A DNA stretch of 64,000 nt from NCBI GenBank assembly GCA_026261815.1, contig JAMPIT010000258.1:19114501-19178500 (forward strand), given 5' to 3'. The notes under the pieces are model-generated. The model searched no databases, was not told where the DNA came from, and worked only from the letters and a program-made list of their open reading frames with translations. This DNA is from Monarcha castaneiventris obscurior. Taxonomy: Eukaryota; Chordata; Aves; Passeriformes; Monarchidae. Positions 13,360-26,510 of the stretch are shown in pieces. The translations under genes were made by a program, and so were the position numbers. Every line of letters starts with the position of its first letter. Positions within the stretch are counted from its first letter, which is position 1.

Positions 13360-13865
13360 CGGTCGTATCAAACACGTTGAAATATGAAGTGGGTGTTTTG
13401 GGCCTACAGATTTTAATACTGGCTCTAAACCTCTGCTTTCCTCTGTACCGTTTATTAAACCACTCTATTTCTGATGTTTGCGTAATCATAAAGGACCTCA
13501 AAACTTGAATACACAGACTGAACTCTCTAAGCTGATAGCCTTGAATCTGTCCATGTGCTGTATAGTGGCCTTTGAGGACTGTCACAATAACCCTTTTGCA
13601 TTACAGAGCTAAAGTTTTAGTCCTAAATTTTCAGGACCCTTAGTACAGAAGAGAGCTTTATACAATTACTGATGTGAATTTCTCTAAAAGTGTATATTTT
13701 TGTGTCCAGTTGTATTATTTAAGTGTTCCTTTGTATAAATTTGTGTATAAAGTATTGTATAGGTTTAAAATGTTTTCATCTTGTGGTTATTGCTTAATGC
13801 TTTTTTACCTTTGAACATTCACCATGGTTGACCAAGAGCAGGAAAAAAAATGTAAATATACTGTT

Positions 13866-13871
13866 AATAAA
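13866..13871 (+). terminator. MFSD14A: distal poly(A) signal AATAAA of MFSD14A
   Basis: An exact AATAAA hexamer in an AT-rich context is followed within 30 bases by a T/A-rich downstream element. It is the last such signal before the opposing SASS6 transcript. Confidence 0.65.
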
Positions 13872-13890
13872 GTTGAATATTTTAATGAAT

Positions 13891-14390
13891 TTTTAAATAA
13901 CTGTGAATGTCTCTTCAACGCTAAGTGAAGTTCAGTAGTTGCATGTGTGTTATACTGGAGCAGGTGTGAAATGTCAGCTGGAGTAGAGGCCCAGCATGAA
14001 GCTTTACTTGTTAGCTAAAGCAGCCCTGAGCACAGTGCAAGGGTCCCTGCTGTCCAGCAGAGCACAGGCTGCCTGCAGCCGGCTCCTTGTTTCCTGGGGC
14101 AGCCACTGGAGCAGGATGGCCACGGGTCCGGGCTCCACGGAACCAGTCAGTTCCACCCAGCCAGCCTGGCCCACAGCAGCTCCTCTGCACTGCACCATCA
14201 CTACGGCTGCAGAGGGGAGCTGCAAGGCTGGGGCTGTGCCCCTGCACAGCTGGGGAACAACAAGCAACAAGGAAACTGCAGAGAAAGGTAAATAAAATAC
14301 AGCTGTGCTGGTGCTTACCTCAGCTGGCAATTGCAGTACAGTGGAGAGGGTGGTTTAGTACTCCTGAAACATTAACTAAGCAGAGCTTTT
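13891..14390. other. tail-to-tail spacer between MFSD14A and SASS6
   Basis: About 0.5 kb separates the inferred poly(A) sites. The centre (13980-14330) is unusually GC-rich for an intergenic tail and is open for about 100 codons in several frames on both strands. Openness in many frames reflects base composition, and no known protein was recognised. No repeat family was identified. Confidence 0.55.
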
Positions 14391-14401
14391 GATAAAAACC
14401 A

Positions 14402-14407
14402 TTTAAT
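14402..14407 (-). terminator. SASS6: candidate poly(A) signal ATTAAA of SASS6
   Basis: On the minus strand the hexamer ATTAAA occurs about 1.1 kb past the SASS6 stop, with a T-rich run just after it. It is the most likely end of the SASS6 3' UTR, but earlier signals were not searched exhaustively. Confidence 0.45.
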
Positions 14408-15311
14408 AATTCCATTGCAACACACATGACAAAACCAGACACTACACATTAACACGGTGCTAATTTATAAACAAATTTACACACTTCACACAGCAAACCA
14501 AATCACTGAACTGTACAATCCTCTGGGTGCACTTGAGTAACTAAGGTAAAAGGAATGAAATACCTTTAACAAAAGTAAGGAATGGTCCTTGTAAGGGTCC
14601 TTTTCCTGGCAGAAATCCGTGCATGCTCATTCTGCAGGGGACACCAAGGGAAAGATGGCACAGAACTGGTTGTTACATGATTCTAGCATTTGAACCCAAA
14701 CAGCAGAACAAGCTGTAAGAGTATCTTAAATTTCTTTATAGTCTTACAGTTGTAAAGTATGATTTATAGAAATAAAGTAACTTTTAGATGTTGATACTTG
14801 GCAACAGTTAACTATTCAGCTACTTCACCTTTAATGTTTTATGCATGGTGGCCTGTGGAATGTAATACTGAGCAATTAACACAAAAGTTAGGGGAACCAA
14901 GAGTGAGAATTTTAAGTTTTAATTTTATACCTTCAGTGAAATAATTTAGCATTTTTAGTATGAGATCTATTTGTAAGTCTACATGCAATTCAAATAAGCT
15001 GGTTCCAAAATTAAGCAAGTTTTTAAAACCAAAGTGTAAGGGAGGGTTACAGTGAGGCAGTCATGCCAACATATGAGCTTGACCATTACTGAAATGGACA
15101 GCACAGTGCAGTTTTCTTGTGCTTTCCCTTTGCCTCATCCTTTCTCTGAAAGGAGTCAAGAAATAGAAATTCAGGAAAAGTGTTCTCACTCAGGGAACAT
15201 ACATTTCACCTGCTATAAAAAAATCAGAGCACTTTGGTGGGTTTTTAGGAGGATTTACAGGGTCAACAATATACTAAGGAAATTCTGCACAGCCCTGGTG
15301 ACATCAGCTCC

Positions 15312-15419
15312 TTAAAGTTTTATCTTCTTGTTCTTAGGCTCAAGCACTGAAACATCATCCAAGTCAGTCAAGTTCCCTTCTTCAAAGAAAACTGGCTCAT
15401 AAAATTGTGTCAGTTCACA
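15312..15419 (-). other. candidate alternative last exon of SASS6 (unproven)
   Basis: Downstream of the SASS6 stop on the same strand, a segment after an AG (TATCAG at about 15420-15425) is open for 35 codons. It is acidic, then basic, and ends EPKNKKIKL before TAA at 15312-15314. An internal AG after 15391 would join it in phase to exon 16, whose last codon is split after its first base, giving a 26-residue alternative tail. The default last exon (15500-15588) is clearly the SASS6 one. I recognise no family for this peptide; it may simply be 3' UTR. Confidence 0.25.
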
Positions 15420-15499
15420 CTGATAATTAACACACTATTGCAGGACATTCAAAAATCCCCCTCGTGGTTAAAAGAGGACTCTTACTGTACGAACCCTGT

Positions 15500-18400
15500 C
15501 TATGATCCAGGAAAATAGGCCGAGGCTGGTGCTCCAGCAGCTTTTGGGGATGGCTGGGCTTTGGTTGGCAAGTAGGGTCTCAGGTACTCTGCAGAACAGC
15601 ACAGGACACTGCATTGAACCATGGCTGTTACTGCCCTTCAAGTACATTTCAAATAAGGCCTTGCTCTACTGTTTCCTACTTACCTGAGTTAAGTGTGTTT
15701 TGACTAAGCCCTCGCAAAGGAATGCTGTCATCTTTTCTCTTGAAATACTTGGATTCCAGACCCAGCTGATCACCACTAGAAACAGAAAGGCCACTTAGAA
15801 TTCAAAGCAAATGCAGTTTGTTATCAGTGCATTACAATGAGGGCAGCTACAGACTTGCTCAGGAAAATCTTCAGTAAGAAGTGTGGCTACTGTGTTTCTA
15901 TGACCTTTACCATTTTAACCATCACTGAGTACATTAAGAACAGCCTAGAACTATTTTTTTCAGTGAGCCAGCACTGGATGGCTTAGATCTGCCAGCAGGA
16001 GCAACACTGAACTGTTGTTCCTTGGAGCCCACTCCTGAAAAGTGCAGCTCTTCCTTTGGTTTCAACAGACCAACACAAAATTTATTAGCATGGTAAGGAA
16101 GAAAGGCAGACCACAGAACTAGGCTTGGTACTAAGACCATTGTACTCCATTCCAAGCACACCAAAATGACAAAGGGCTTTATAAATAAAATAATAAAAAT
16201 ACTAAATTGCAGTAGATGACACTCACTTCTCCTTATTCGCTGGGTGAGCAGCTGCAGGCACTGTGTGAGCGTCTGAACATCGACTCAATTTCAGAAGCGG
16301 GGAGTTCAACTGAACCTGCAGAGACGAAGAGCTGCAGGTTAAGAGTTACTCCAGATCTGAGTCCCCTCCCCCAACAGCATTCCCAGAGGCAAATTCCCAG
16401 GGATTTGTGTTTCTACACCTCACTGGCCCTGCTGTGCAGCAAAGCCTGCAAGAACAAGCAGCCTAAAGACAAGTATTAGCTATAACATAGAATATATAGA
16501 ATAACAGTCATAATATTCACAGCAAGGAGCCTAAGAGTAAGTACAGTAAATATTTATGTACTTTGAGAAATTGACAAAACATTGTGCTTTGATAGTTTAT
16601 ACTGTCACGTTCTTAACCAAACAAAAGAGTCAAAGTGCCTGCCTTTGCTACTGGACATTGGGAATTCCCATTTTTGCTGTGTGTCGGTTCCAGAAAGTTC
16701 GGAAAGGCATAGAGAGGAGAAATGGGATGATTGATTCCTGAACTGTGAAAGGATGGGCGGTCAGGCTGTAAAAGAAATAAAAACACATCCATTAAAGGAG
16801 AAACACAATTCTTCAAGTAATTGCAGAGATTAAAAATTCTAAAATTAACAACTGACTGCCCTTACAAAGCCAACACTTATGTGAGTCTTCCTGATGGGAA
16901 GAAAACATCACTTTTCCAAGATTCGTACACTTAATGAAAACGTAACTTTTTTAAAGTTAGATGAGGTGAGCACTCAGCTAGTAAAAAGCTGTACACCCTG
17001 TAATTGATTAAAGTATTAAATGTATCCAGCTACAAATCAAGAGACCTCTTTGTACGAACAAGCCCTTCCACTATGAACAAGCAGCTCATCAGTTCCTGCT
17101 GCTGCTTTGTGACAGCAGAGATTTGTACAACACAGGGTGAGAACCAGCAAGTTATGGTATTCAACAATGATTGCAGGCAGCATTCCTTAGCCCCTGCCCT
17201 TCCTGTTTCTAAAAATCACTAGTAGAAGTATTCAAACAGTACACTTTGAGTTTTAACCTTTACAAAGAGAATTACTAAGTTAACCTCTCAACACAAAAAT
17301 GCCTTCTTTTTTTGCCTTCACACTGCACTTCATCTTTTCCAAGGTAATTCTGCATTGCTTTGTGTATTTTATGTAAATGAGAGCTTAGAAGATTCCCACC
17401 TACAAGGCCCAGGACAAGAACCACCCAGCAGGGTATTATATTGCTGAAAAACAAACTAACAACCCCAGACCACACCCACCCAAAACTGTAGGCCCAGAGG
17501 AAGATGAAAGCACTTTTTTCCCCCATCCTTTAAGGCCCTGCATTTTAGGAACTGATGACCCCCTCACCAGCCTGGTATTCACAGCTCCACCTTACCATGC
17601 CGAGAGGTGAAGCAGCAGCCCTCCCACCACCATGGGCACTGGCAGGAGTGTCCAGCTTCTTTGCCATCTGAACTTCACTCAGCTGTTTGTTCAACCAGGT
17701 GATAACTGCAGAGGGGAAGAAAAAGCTCACGTTCATTTGCTACCTCTTACAAGCTGTTTGAAATGGCCAGTAGCCCTTCCTCACAGAAAGTGTCAGCTCT
17801 CTGGGTGTTTTCCTCCCTAGTCCCATGCAAAGCCATTTGTTGAAGCTTCCTCCCCACATCCAGGCCCTCACCCCACGCCACAGCCCCAAGGAAAGGCTTC
17901 CCAGCATGCAGCTCTTGGCTATTGCATGCCCTCAACAGCCAGAGGCTTGTTCTCCATACGTAACAGTAACTGCAGATCTTCACAAAAACCCCAAAAGCTG
18001 CTTCCATTCATTTCAGTAGTAGTGAGATCACTGGGTCATTTTTACAGAGGGAGAAATCAAACTCTATAAACCTACCATTTTCATTGGTTTTCAGTAACTG
18101 CTTGCTTTCTTCAAGTTTCTGTATTGTACTTTCTAGCTGTTCTTGTAGCTTGCAAACCTGTAATTCCCAGAATAATTATAACACCATCAGGAGTGTTATA
18201 CTACTAGTGTTATACTAACTACAAACAACAACAAAAAAAACACTTAGGAAGTTGTACTAAAATTAAAGAAGTTTGAACTCAGTTTTTCACAAAAGCAACA
18301 CGGTAATTCTTTTAAAGGAAGCCCTACTTTTAGCTAGGATGTCGACAAGGTGACAGCCAGAATCCTTTCTGACCTTTATTTTTCTATGATTAAATAGCAC

Positions 18401-21400
18401 TCTAGGATTTTAGAGTTTAGGACTCTAAACAGGGCAATGTCCTTAATGGAAGAAGGTTCACTCTGTTCCTGTTCCCTTCAGCAACTTACACATGAATGTG
18501 CCTTCTATAGGACACTGATTCATCCATCACATTGCTTTGTTCTCTTAAAACTATTTTAGTTTTCTTCCATACGAATGGATGGCTTTTACAAATCAGGTTA
18601 ACATTAAAAAACCTGAAAGTTGATTACACATTTAAATAAACATGTTAACTAAGCAAAAGAGTATATTCTATTGCATGGAAAGATTTAAGACCTTACTGCC
18701 GTAACTAAGTAAAACCCCACAAAACCCAACCAAGTCCATACAACAGCATTTGCAGCACAGGTTAACCCATCAATACCTCCTGCTCTTTCATTCGAAGGGA
18801 TTGTCCCATCTCCTGCAATTCCCTCTGCTCTTTTTGAAGTTTCTCTTCTTTTTCTGCCAATAGTTTTTCTTGTTGAATTGTTACTGTATTTTTCAATTTT
18901 AATTTACTCATTAGAGTTTTCAAATCTCCTTGTAACTTCTTGATAATTTCATTAGCCTATTAAAAAAAACCCAATCCATATATTACAAAAATAAACACCT
19001 AAGAAGGGAGATGTTGCACAAGGGAATTGTCATGTTCAAACAAACCTTAAGGAGTTCAGCTGACAGCGACTTGATTGTTGTCTCTAGTTTTTCAATATGC
19101 CTTTGTTTTTCCTCTGTACTCTCTTCCAGTATCACCTTGAACAGAATGTTACACAATATAATAAAGCTGTGCTAGACATTGCTTATGATTTCAAGTAGAA
19201 TATTCATAATTCTTTGAGAACTATCCTTACAAGAAATCAGTGTTTTTCAGTCAAATTTTATAGGATCTTAATTAATCCTTTCTTTTCTTACCAGAAATAC
19301 AATAAACTGTAACTCCAGTACCACAATATTAAATCTGAACCCCCTATACTTTTGATGCCACAATTTAGAATCTTAACTACATTTGAAAGCTGGCTTGCTG
19401 TATTCATAAAAACTGGTCAGCAGCTACTCTATAGAAACACAATTAAGAAGGTTCTACCAAGTTAATGAAAATTCATGAAGAAACCTTTTGCTCTAGTGTT
19501 GCCTCTAAGACTTCTTTTGTTCTGGTGACAAGCTGATCTTTGTCTTTGATCTCTTGTTCCAGGACAGCAACTCGTGTCTGCAGCTGATTAATGAGCTTCT
19601 CCTTTTCATGACATTCAGCATCCAGAGCTGCGTTCTCCCGGCGCAGGGACAGCACCTCCTGCTTTGCTCTTTGGCATTCCTAAATGTTGGGAAGGAACTG
19701 AATTTTACTTTTCAAGAAAACCTGTAATTGTAATTTAGAAAGACATATTTAAATAGTAAGCATAATATGGAATGAAGAAGAGATGAATAAACTTAATATG
19801 CTATATTCCCTATGCCACACCCAGGCAGGCACTGGTAATGCTCTAACAGTAGTAAGCTTGATTTTGGGTATTGGGAAGCCATACATCTTCTAATCCAGAA
19901 AGCTTTGCTTTCAGCTCTCTGACTGTGGAGTCTCCTTTGTATCTCCTCTCTGTCAGGTCTTTATTGATGACCTCAAGTTCTGAGAGTCTGTTCTGCAACT
20001 GCTGAATACTTTTCTGATGCAAATTTTCCAACTCCTTTTTCTGTTGTTCGTGCTGTTGCTGGTACTGAGTTTGTGCCTGTGAGAAGCAAAGAAATGGAGC
20101 AGTTATTCGATGAATCTGACTATTCCCATACAAGAATCCTGTTCATTCTTTCCAAGCACTGTACCTGGAGAGCTCTTTCCTTTTCACTTGTCAGCTCCTG
20201 TGAGTGTTTGTTGCTCAGAGCTGTGGTGTAGGACGTCCATTCGTTTTTCAGTTTGTCAAGTTCCCGGCTCTTCTCTGACAAGTTCTGTTCAAGTTTGACA
20301 AAGCACAGAGTTTAAAAATGTAAGCATTTCAGTCAATACTGAAGGATTTTTTACTGTTACTTACTAAAAGGACATGGAATTATTAAAAAATGTCTAAATT
20401 TCCGCACCAGATGCTGAAATATGTTAATTTTGTAACCAGGAAAAGTAAGGCACTGAGAAGCTAAAGCGCATTTTTCTTAACGCTGTGGATAAAATAATTC
20501 TAATTTTTAATTGCATTTTTTTCCCAGCCACTATTTAAGAGTGAAAAAACAGCCTGCTGATGGTCCCTACCCTGGTAACACAGAGAACTCTATTAGAGGA
20601 AAAAAAGAAATAAAGTTCTCCAGCAGCACCTTTTTCTCTTTTTTGTTTGTAATTCTGCATTCCAATTCAGCAAACACATTCCAGTAACTCAAACTGAAGC
20701 TGCAGACATGAGGCAAATAAATATTCCATTCCAAAAATAATTCATAGCAGTTTTAATAGAATTGTTGTTTCATTGTAGTCAAAAAAGTCACCTTGATAAT
20801 TGTAGAATCTGACCCAAATCATTCTCTTGAAACACAAAAGTGAACTGATTACTATGCTGACTGCAAAAATCAAAAAGGAGTCGAGTAATTAAAGCCCAAA
20901 ACTTCCAATTTATTTACCTTTGTTTCACAATTTTTCCAAATAAAAGGATTTTCCATGGAATATATGAAGTATATTTATCATTTATCTTCACATGACCATA
21001 TACTTAGTATTCAATTTGTGTGTGCATACACAGACCTCTGCACAAAATAAAGTAGAATTCTGTTTGATTACTAAGAGAACTCAATTGTTCAGCTGCAGGC
21101 TTTACTCACTCTCTATAAAAGCTACTGTAGACTGTTCTTTTCACACAATCTCAACTCCATTATCTTGGCTAGGTAGTGGCTAACCAACCAGCCTACAAAT
21201 AGGGACATTTTCCACAAATCAAAAAAGCACAACACACAAAAGTTAAAAATTTATGTTACCTGTTGAGTGAAGCTCAGTTGCCTGGTAAGATCCTCTTCAG
21301 TTTTTTTAAGCTTTTCTTCCAACATCATTTTATCCTCCTATGTACAAATTGACATCAAATCCTTAGCTCCCAAAATACAAGTAGTATTTAGCTTCCATTT

Positions 21401-24400
21401 AATCAGCACAGCCTGCCTAAGTACTCAAATACCCACTATATTTGTGAAAAGATCACCTTATTTAGTAAGTGTCATATTGAACAAAATATAATTAGTAAAT
21501 TTAATAGAAAAGGCATTAGCCCACAATGTAAAAACCCCAAATCAAATTCTTACCAAATCTCTACAAGGAAATAGTATCTTATCATGAAGACTTGTTTACA
21601 AAGGAATTACCTAAACAATAAATCAACTGAAATACTGTAAATCTATATTATTAAAATGGCTTATTAGGTGCCTAGAAACATGACAGCACAGTAGGAAAAA
21701 CAAATCCCAGGTCAAACTGAAACTAACAGCAGTCAAACTATGAGACCTTTAATTTCTCATTAAATCAAACTTAGCACGCTATGAAACTGCATCAACATTC
21801 CAATTTTAATTTGCTATTTATAGTCACTAGTCCTTTGAAGTCCATCAAGCCCCACAATTACCAGCAGACCACGCTTTCCTAGAGCCAAGTGCAGAACAAA
21901 GCCTGAGAGGTTCCAGTAAGTCACCCATGCAGCTGCTCTGGCCATCAGCAGGGGCTGTGAGCAGGGGAGCTGCAGCAGCCAGAGCACTCAGCAGCTGCCC
22001 ACCGTGAGCTCTGCAGGTAAAACACCTCAGGCCCTGTCACCTCAAATGACCCTGCCTGCCTGAATACACAGAAAGTGTCTTCATTGCCAGGGTCACAGGT
22101 ACAACTTAGATTTTACAACGTGCACCCAAGTAGCTGCATACAATGACATCTCTGGGCTAAAAGGAAAAATAAATCAGAGCATACAACTTGGTACATACTT
22201 CTGAATTATTCAGAATGAAGAAAATGCTTAAGTACAAACAGCATCAAGATTTAGCTGCACTTATGATAAACTTCCATTTTACCTTAAGGCATTTCAAACA
22301 GTTGGCTAAAAACTTCTTTATTTCCGCATCAGTTCCTGGCAGGAATTTTAGAGAGAGATGGGTAAGGTGTTTGAAGGGATTGGTCTCCACTACATTTAAA
22401 GAGACAGGTGTGTGATCTAGAGACGGTGCTGAAGAAACTAACTGCAGCAAAAACCTAGGCAAAAACCAAGACAATCAAATGTTTAGCATATTTTTTCTCA
22501 AACTACCTGTAGATCCTAAGCTACTTCCCACTAAAATATATTTTTATGTGTGCAGTAAAAGGCTGTCCAGCTTTTGCTCAAGAAAGAACTCTCCTCCCAA
22601 GACTCTGGCTTTGCCAGTTACATCCACCCACTTATATTCAGGTCAGGGGTGGGTCAGATTATCCTTGCTCTACTGACTCTTCTCAGTCTCAGTGACTGAC
22701 AGGCACTTTAAGAACTCAACAGGTACACACAGAGTAACGTGGCACACACCTGTGACCTACCTTGGGATATCTTTGTCCTGCTCCTGAATGCATTGCTGAA
22801 GCAGATCTATAAATTTTTGCGGGAAAGCAGAGAAGTCTACCAAGAGACCTTGTTGGGATTTCAAACTATAGAAACAGACAGGAAACAAAATGTTAACACT
22901 ACAGAGAACTGTAATTTATTTCCTATAAAATGTTTTGTTTACACGAGTAGAAAGAACCAGTTCTGATCATGTCATTAAAGTTTACTAGGATGTTATTTTC
23001 AATCAGAAGTGTGCCCACACATCACAAAATCACAGAAGTGGTCAGGCTGGAAGGGACCATGACGGGTCAGCTGGTCCATCCTCCCTGCTTGAGCAGAGTC
23101 ATCCTACAGCACATCTTGGATAATAATCCCCAGAGAATACTTCTGATTACAAGAGGTCTTGCACATGGGCTGCACTAATTAAAAACCAGGAGCTGCTGTG
23201 GTGTAACAAACGTGCCCTTTGAGTAGGCATCACCCTCCCAGCACAGCCTGGAGCAGTTATGGGACAGGGAACAAACACAGGACAAGGAGGGGAGACTCAG
23301 CCATCACCCCTATCACCTACTCGCCCATTCCTCTGCCCCACTGCTCCACAGACACAGCAAACTCACAGACAGAAACATCCAGCAGTGCCTCTGCAACAAA
23401 ACACTTCTGCATGTCTCTCTTGCAAAACACTATTTTGCTTTTGCCTTTTGATCCACACACTGATCACACCTCCCTTTTTAGAAACACCAAAGCCACTCCC
23501 CCCACAAAAAACCCAAACAAACAAACAAACAAACAAACAAAAAAAATCACACAAAAAACCCCACAACAAAACAAATTTAAAAAATAAAATAAATAAATAC
23601 CCAAAGAAAGCAGAAAACTGAACTGTTCATCTGTTCATGCCTGGAATCCAAATTTGATGATTTGCTCAAATTCTGAGCAAGTAAATGAGACCCGACAGTA
23701 GAAACATGCAAGAAACCCCTAAGACACGGGCTCAGGCCTGTGAATCCATGTTCATGCAAACACACTTACATCTCATAATTACCTCCTGAACTAGTTCACA
23801 CACACACAGAGTAGTCTGTAAGAAGCAGTTAGGATAAACTGAAGATACCAGCAGCAATATGAACTGTGGCACTGTGTCCCTGCAGGGGACTTAACATCAG
23901 GATCCCAACATTACTCTGTGTAATCTGAGCTGGCCACCCTCCTGAACCTGCCTGTTCCACCACTGGTCAGAGAACAATACTGACCAAACCCCACAACTGA
24001 AAAATGCCACAACCTGAATTCCAACATAGACCACTCTAACCTAAAAATATTCCCTTGGGGTTTTTTTTGCCATTTAGAAATGTTTCACAGAGAAAATACT
24101 GTAATTTCACTTACCTTTGAAAATCTTCCTCAGATATGACAAGGTTATAAAGGAAAAAAGGATCAGTATCATCAGTCAATCGAACAGCTAAGTCCTGAAA
24201 AGATGTACATTTAAATATGATTAAAATACTATAAGCTACCCAGGAGTCTTTAAATATTTTAAACTGGCATTGCAAATGGTATTGAATGTTTTTGCTGTTT
24301 AGCCAAAAATACAACAGAATTGTGGCAACTAATTCAGAATGTTTAAAACATTACCATTTAACACAACTTCAAATATTACAGAGGAAAGGCAAGGAAAACT

Positions 24401-26510
24401 CCTGTGCAGTACATTAGGCCCAAACAGCTGCTCCCTGTAACAGGGCTCGCCCCTGTGGGAAGGATATTCCCTTGCAGAAGTACAAAAGTAAGGAAAAACG
24501 TGTCAGCTGCTCCAACAAATTGAAGTGAGACCACAGCACAGGTACACACACACAGCTGCAACTTGTTTCAGTACTCCAGGTGCCAGTAACACCAACAAAG
24601 CCCTCAGCTGGAAATGCATAAATAAACTCAGGGATTTATACACACATGCAGTTGAAGTGAAAACTAATGCCAGCCCAAGCCAGCTGGGGGGATTGATGGG
24701 TGGGATAAAAATGCCTGCTTGGTCTGATGTCCCATCAAGCATTGGAAGTTCTCTCTTAGACTGATCACTCCCTGCTGGACTCAGCTGCATTTCCAGGCTC
24801 CCCCTGACACAGGCTGCAGCTCAGCACACACTTCTGACTGAACTGCTCCTGCACAGTGGGAAGTAGTTTTACCACTGCCACCAGCAGCAGAATCCTACCA
24901 AAAGCTGCTGTACTGCTTTACAAACAAATCTTTACTCAGCAACACTATAACCAACCCATGACCAATCTTATCATGCCAAGGGAATGAACAAGTTTGGTGA
25001 CAAATCAGATGTACAGTGGAAGAGATTAAAAAAAATCTCCAGTAGTGGACTCATTGCTATTTTCCCTGAGAAAGATTTTTTTTTTCTTACTCCCAGTTTA
25101 GTACCTTGAACTAAAGGTACTCTTAATGTCTAACCCATGTTCCCCAGAGCGTCTCCAAACGCTTGGAATATGCAAGTTTGCTAAGACCCATCAACAGCCA
25201 AACTAAAACAGGGGACTAAAAAGGCTGGGGGGGAGGCAGAGGTGGAACAACATGATACCAAACCAACTAAGTTACTAAAAAAATCAGCTAAAAAAATAAA
25301 GTGAAATGGCAAACACTAAAATCCCATTTTGCTTTTCCTTTTTCTACTTATCCGTTTATACAATAAAATCCTGGTAATACCTAATGAACAACACAGAAAT
25401 GATTCATTTACAAACCTTTTTATGGACAGGATTAGAAATTGACAGCAGTTCAATATTCACTCGAACATTTAATCTCCTGTATACAGAAAGATGAAACTCA
25501 GTAATAAAGCAAGAAAACATTCCCCAAATAACGTGTTCCCAGCTGCATTACAGCAAACAATGGCATTTTAAAAATAAAAATTTAGGCAGAAACATTACGA
25601 AAGTTCGCACAAATGACTACAACTAAGATATAAGTTTCAGTCATTGCAGGTCCTCAGTCAGAACTGGTATTTTTGTTGTTTACTTGTTATCCACCAGGCT
25701 TTAAATAGCGAGGCAGAAGTTTTGAACCTTAGTCCAGAATTAGAACTTTTGGAAAAGCCTGTTGAAATTTATTAACGATTGCTCAAACTTCTGATAATCA
25801 TTTATACAGCGCTATCTTGTCTTCAATGACTTCTTGTCGAGTACGAAGTCACTTGTAATACAACACACACCACGGACATCAGCCTTTCCGCGCCTTCTCA
25901 CACAGGTGAGTCAGGCACGCACTGTCTAATCCAGACAGGACCCACAGTGCCGAAATTCATTCTATTTTGAAGAGACGCTTCACATACAGGAGGTCTGTGC
26001 GCACCCTCGCAGAGGTGGCTCAGACCCGCGGGTCCCTGGGCCGCTGAGGAGGCCGCGGTCCGGCGGGAGCGGCGGAGGAGCGGCGGGAGGGCCGCGGGCA
26101 GCGCTGCGGCCCGGGAGACGCCAAACACGGCGCGGGGCCCGGCAGCCGCCCGGCCCTCCAGCGGCCTCAGCCCCGGGCACAGCGGCGCTTCTGCCCAGCC
26201 GCTGCGAGCTCGCTGCGCTGCAGGCGCCCCGCCGGCCCCGCTCCCTCGGCGAGGCGCCCACGGCCACCGCCCGGCCCTCGCCGGCCCCGGTCCCTCCCTC
26301 ACCCGCGGGATGCCCGCAGCAACCCCAACGCGCAGCTACCGCGCAGCGCTGCCCAGGAGCGCTCGGAGCACAGCGCAAGCAGGGGGGAAGCGCCCGTGGC
26401 TCGCAGCCCCTCTGAGGAGCGCAGAGAGGCTCCCGCACTCACCGCTCCTCGCAGCCGCAGCCCCGCACTCGCACCGACACCGCCCGGTCGAAGATCCGTT
26501 CCGCCGCCAT
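15500..26510 (-). CDS. SASS6: SASS6, spindle assembly abnormal protein 6 (centriolar cartwheel)
   Basis: Seventeen exons, from the 5' end: 26443-26510, 25416-25476, 24115-24194, 22761-22865, 22283-22454, 21260-21337, 20165-20284, 19885-20076, 19485-19679, 19046-19135, 18777-18956, 18076-18157, 17596-17705, 16643-16765, 16227-16315, 15684-15775 and 15500-15588. Phases close exactly to 641 aa (human 657). Residues 1 to about 160 form the PISA head, with the conserved [14 protein letters not shown] segment; F132 aligns with the human phenylalanine needed for head-to-head assembly. About 163-475 is a long coiled coil, and the rest is a disordered tail ending SAYFPGS. Nine dimers form the cartwheel hub at the new centriole, with STIL and CENPJ as partners. 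A KEN box (residues 580-582), a recognition signal for APC/C-Cdh1, spans the exon 15/16 junction. Exon 14 appears to use a GC donor. TRMT13 starts divergently 31 bp away. Confidence 0.97.
23023..23130 (-). mobile_element. CR1 LINE fragment, short
   Basis: In SASS6 intron 3, 'aatcacagaagtggtcaggc' followed by 'tggaagggaccatgacgggt' matches the reverse-complemented CR1 3' end. It continues with the diverged 'cagagtcatcctacagcaca' block. The orientation is minus and only about 100 bases survive. Confidence 0.8.
23514..23541. repeat. (CAAA)n microsatellite in an A-rich tract
   Basis: About six to seven tandem copies of CAAA/AAAC in SASS6 intron 3 are followed by A-rich sequence to about 23610 with several AAATA steps. 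Open frames called across it are low-complexity artefacts. Confidence 0.9.

Larger units (their letters stand above)
12775..13890 (+). other. MFSD14A: MFSD14A 3' untranslated region
   Basis: AT-rich sequence follows the TGA. It contains two AATAAA signals, at 13354-13359 and 13866-13871; the second is followed by a T-rich stretch and is taken as the distal cleavage signal. The 3' end at about 13885-13900 is inferred. There is no open frame of interest. Confidence 0.75.

Noticed and set aside
13996..14392. Open frames of about 80-108 codons on both strands in the MFSD14A-SASS6 spacer
   Set aside because: Multiple simultaneous open frames indicate base composition. There is no family match or splice evidence.
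23219..23621. Two 120-codon frames across the (CAAA)n tract
   Set aside because: They are Thr/Asn/Lys low-complexity translations of a microsatellite within a SASS6 intron.
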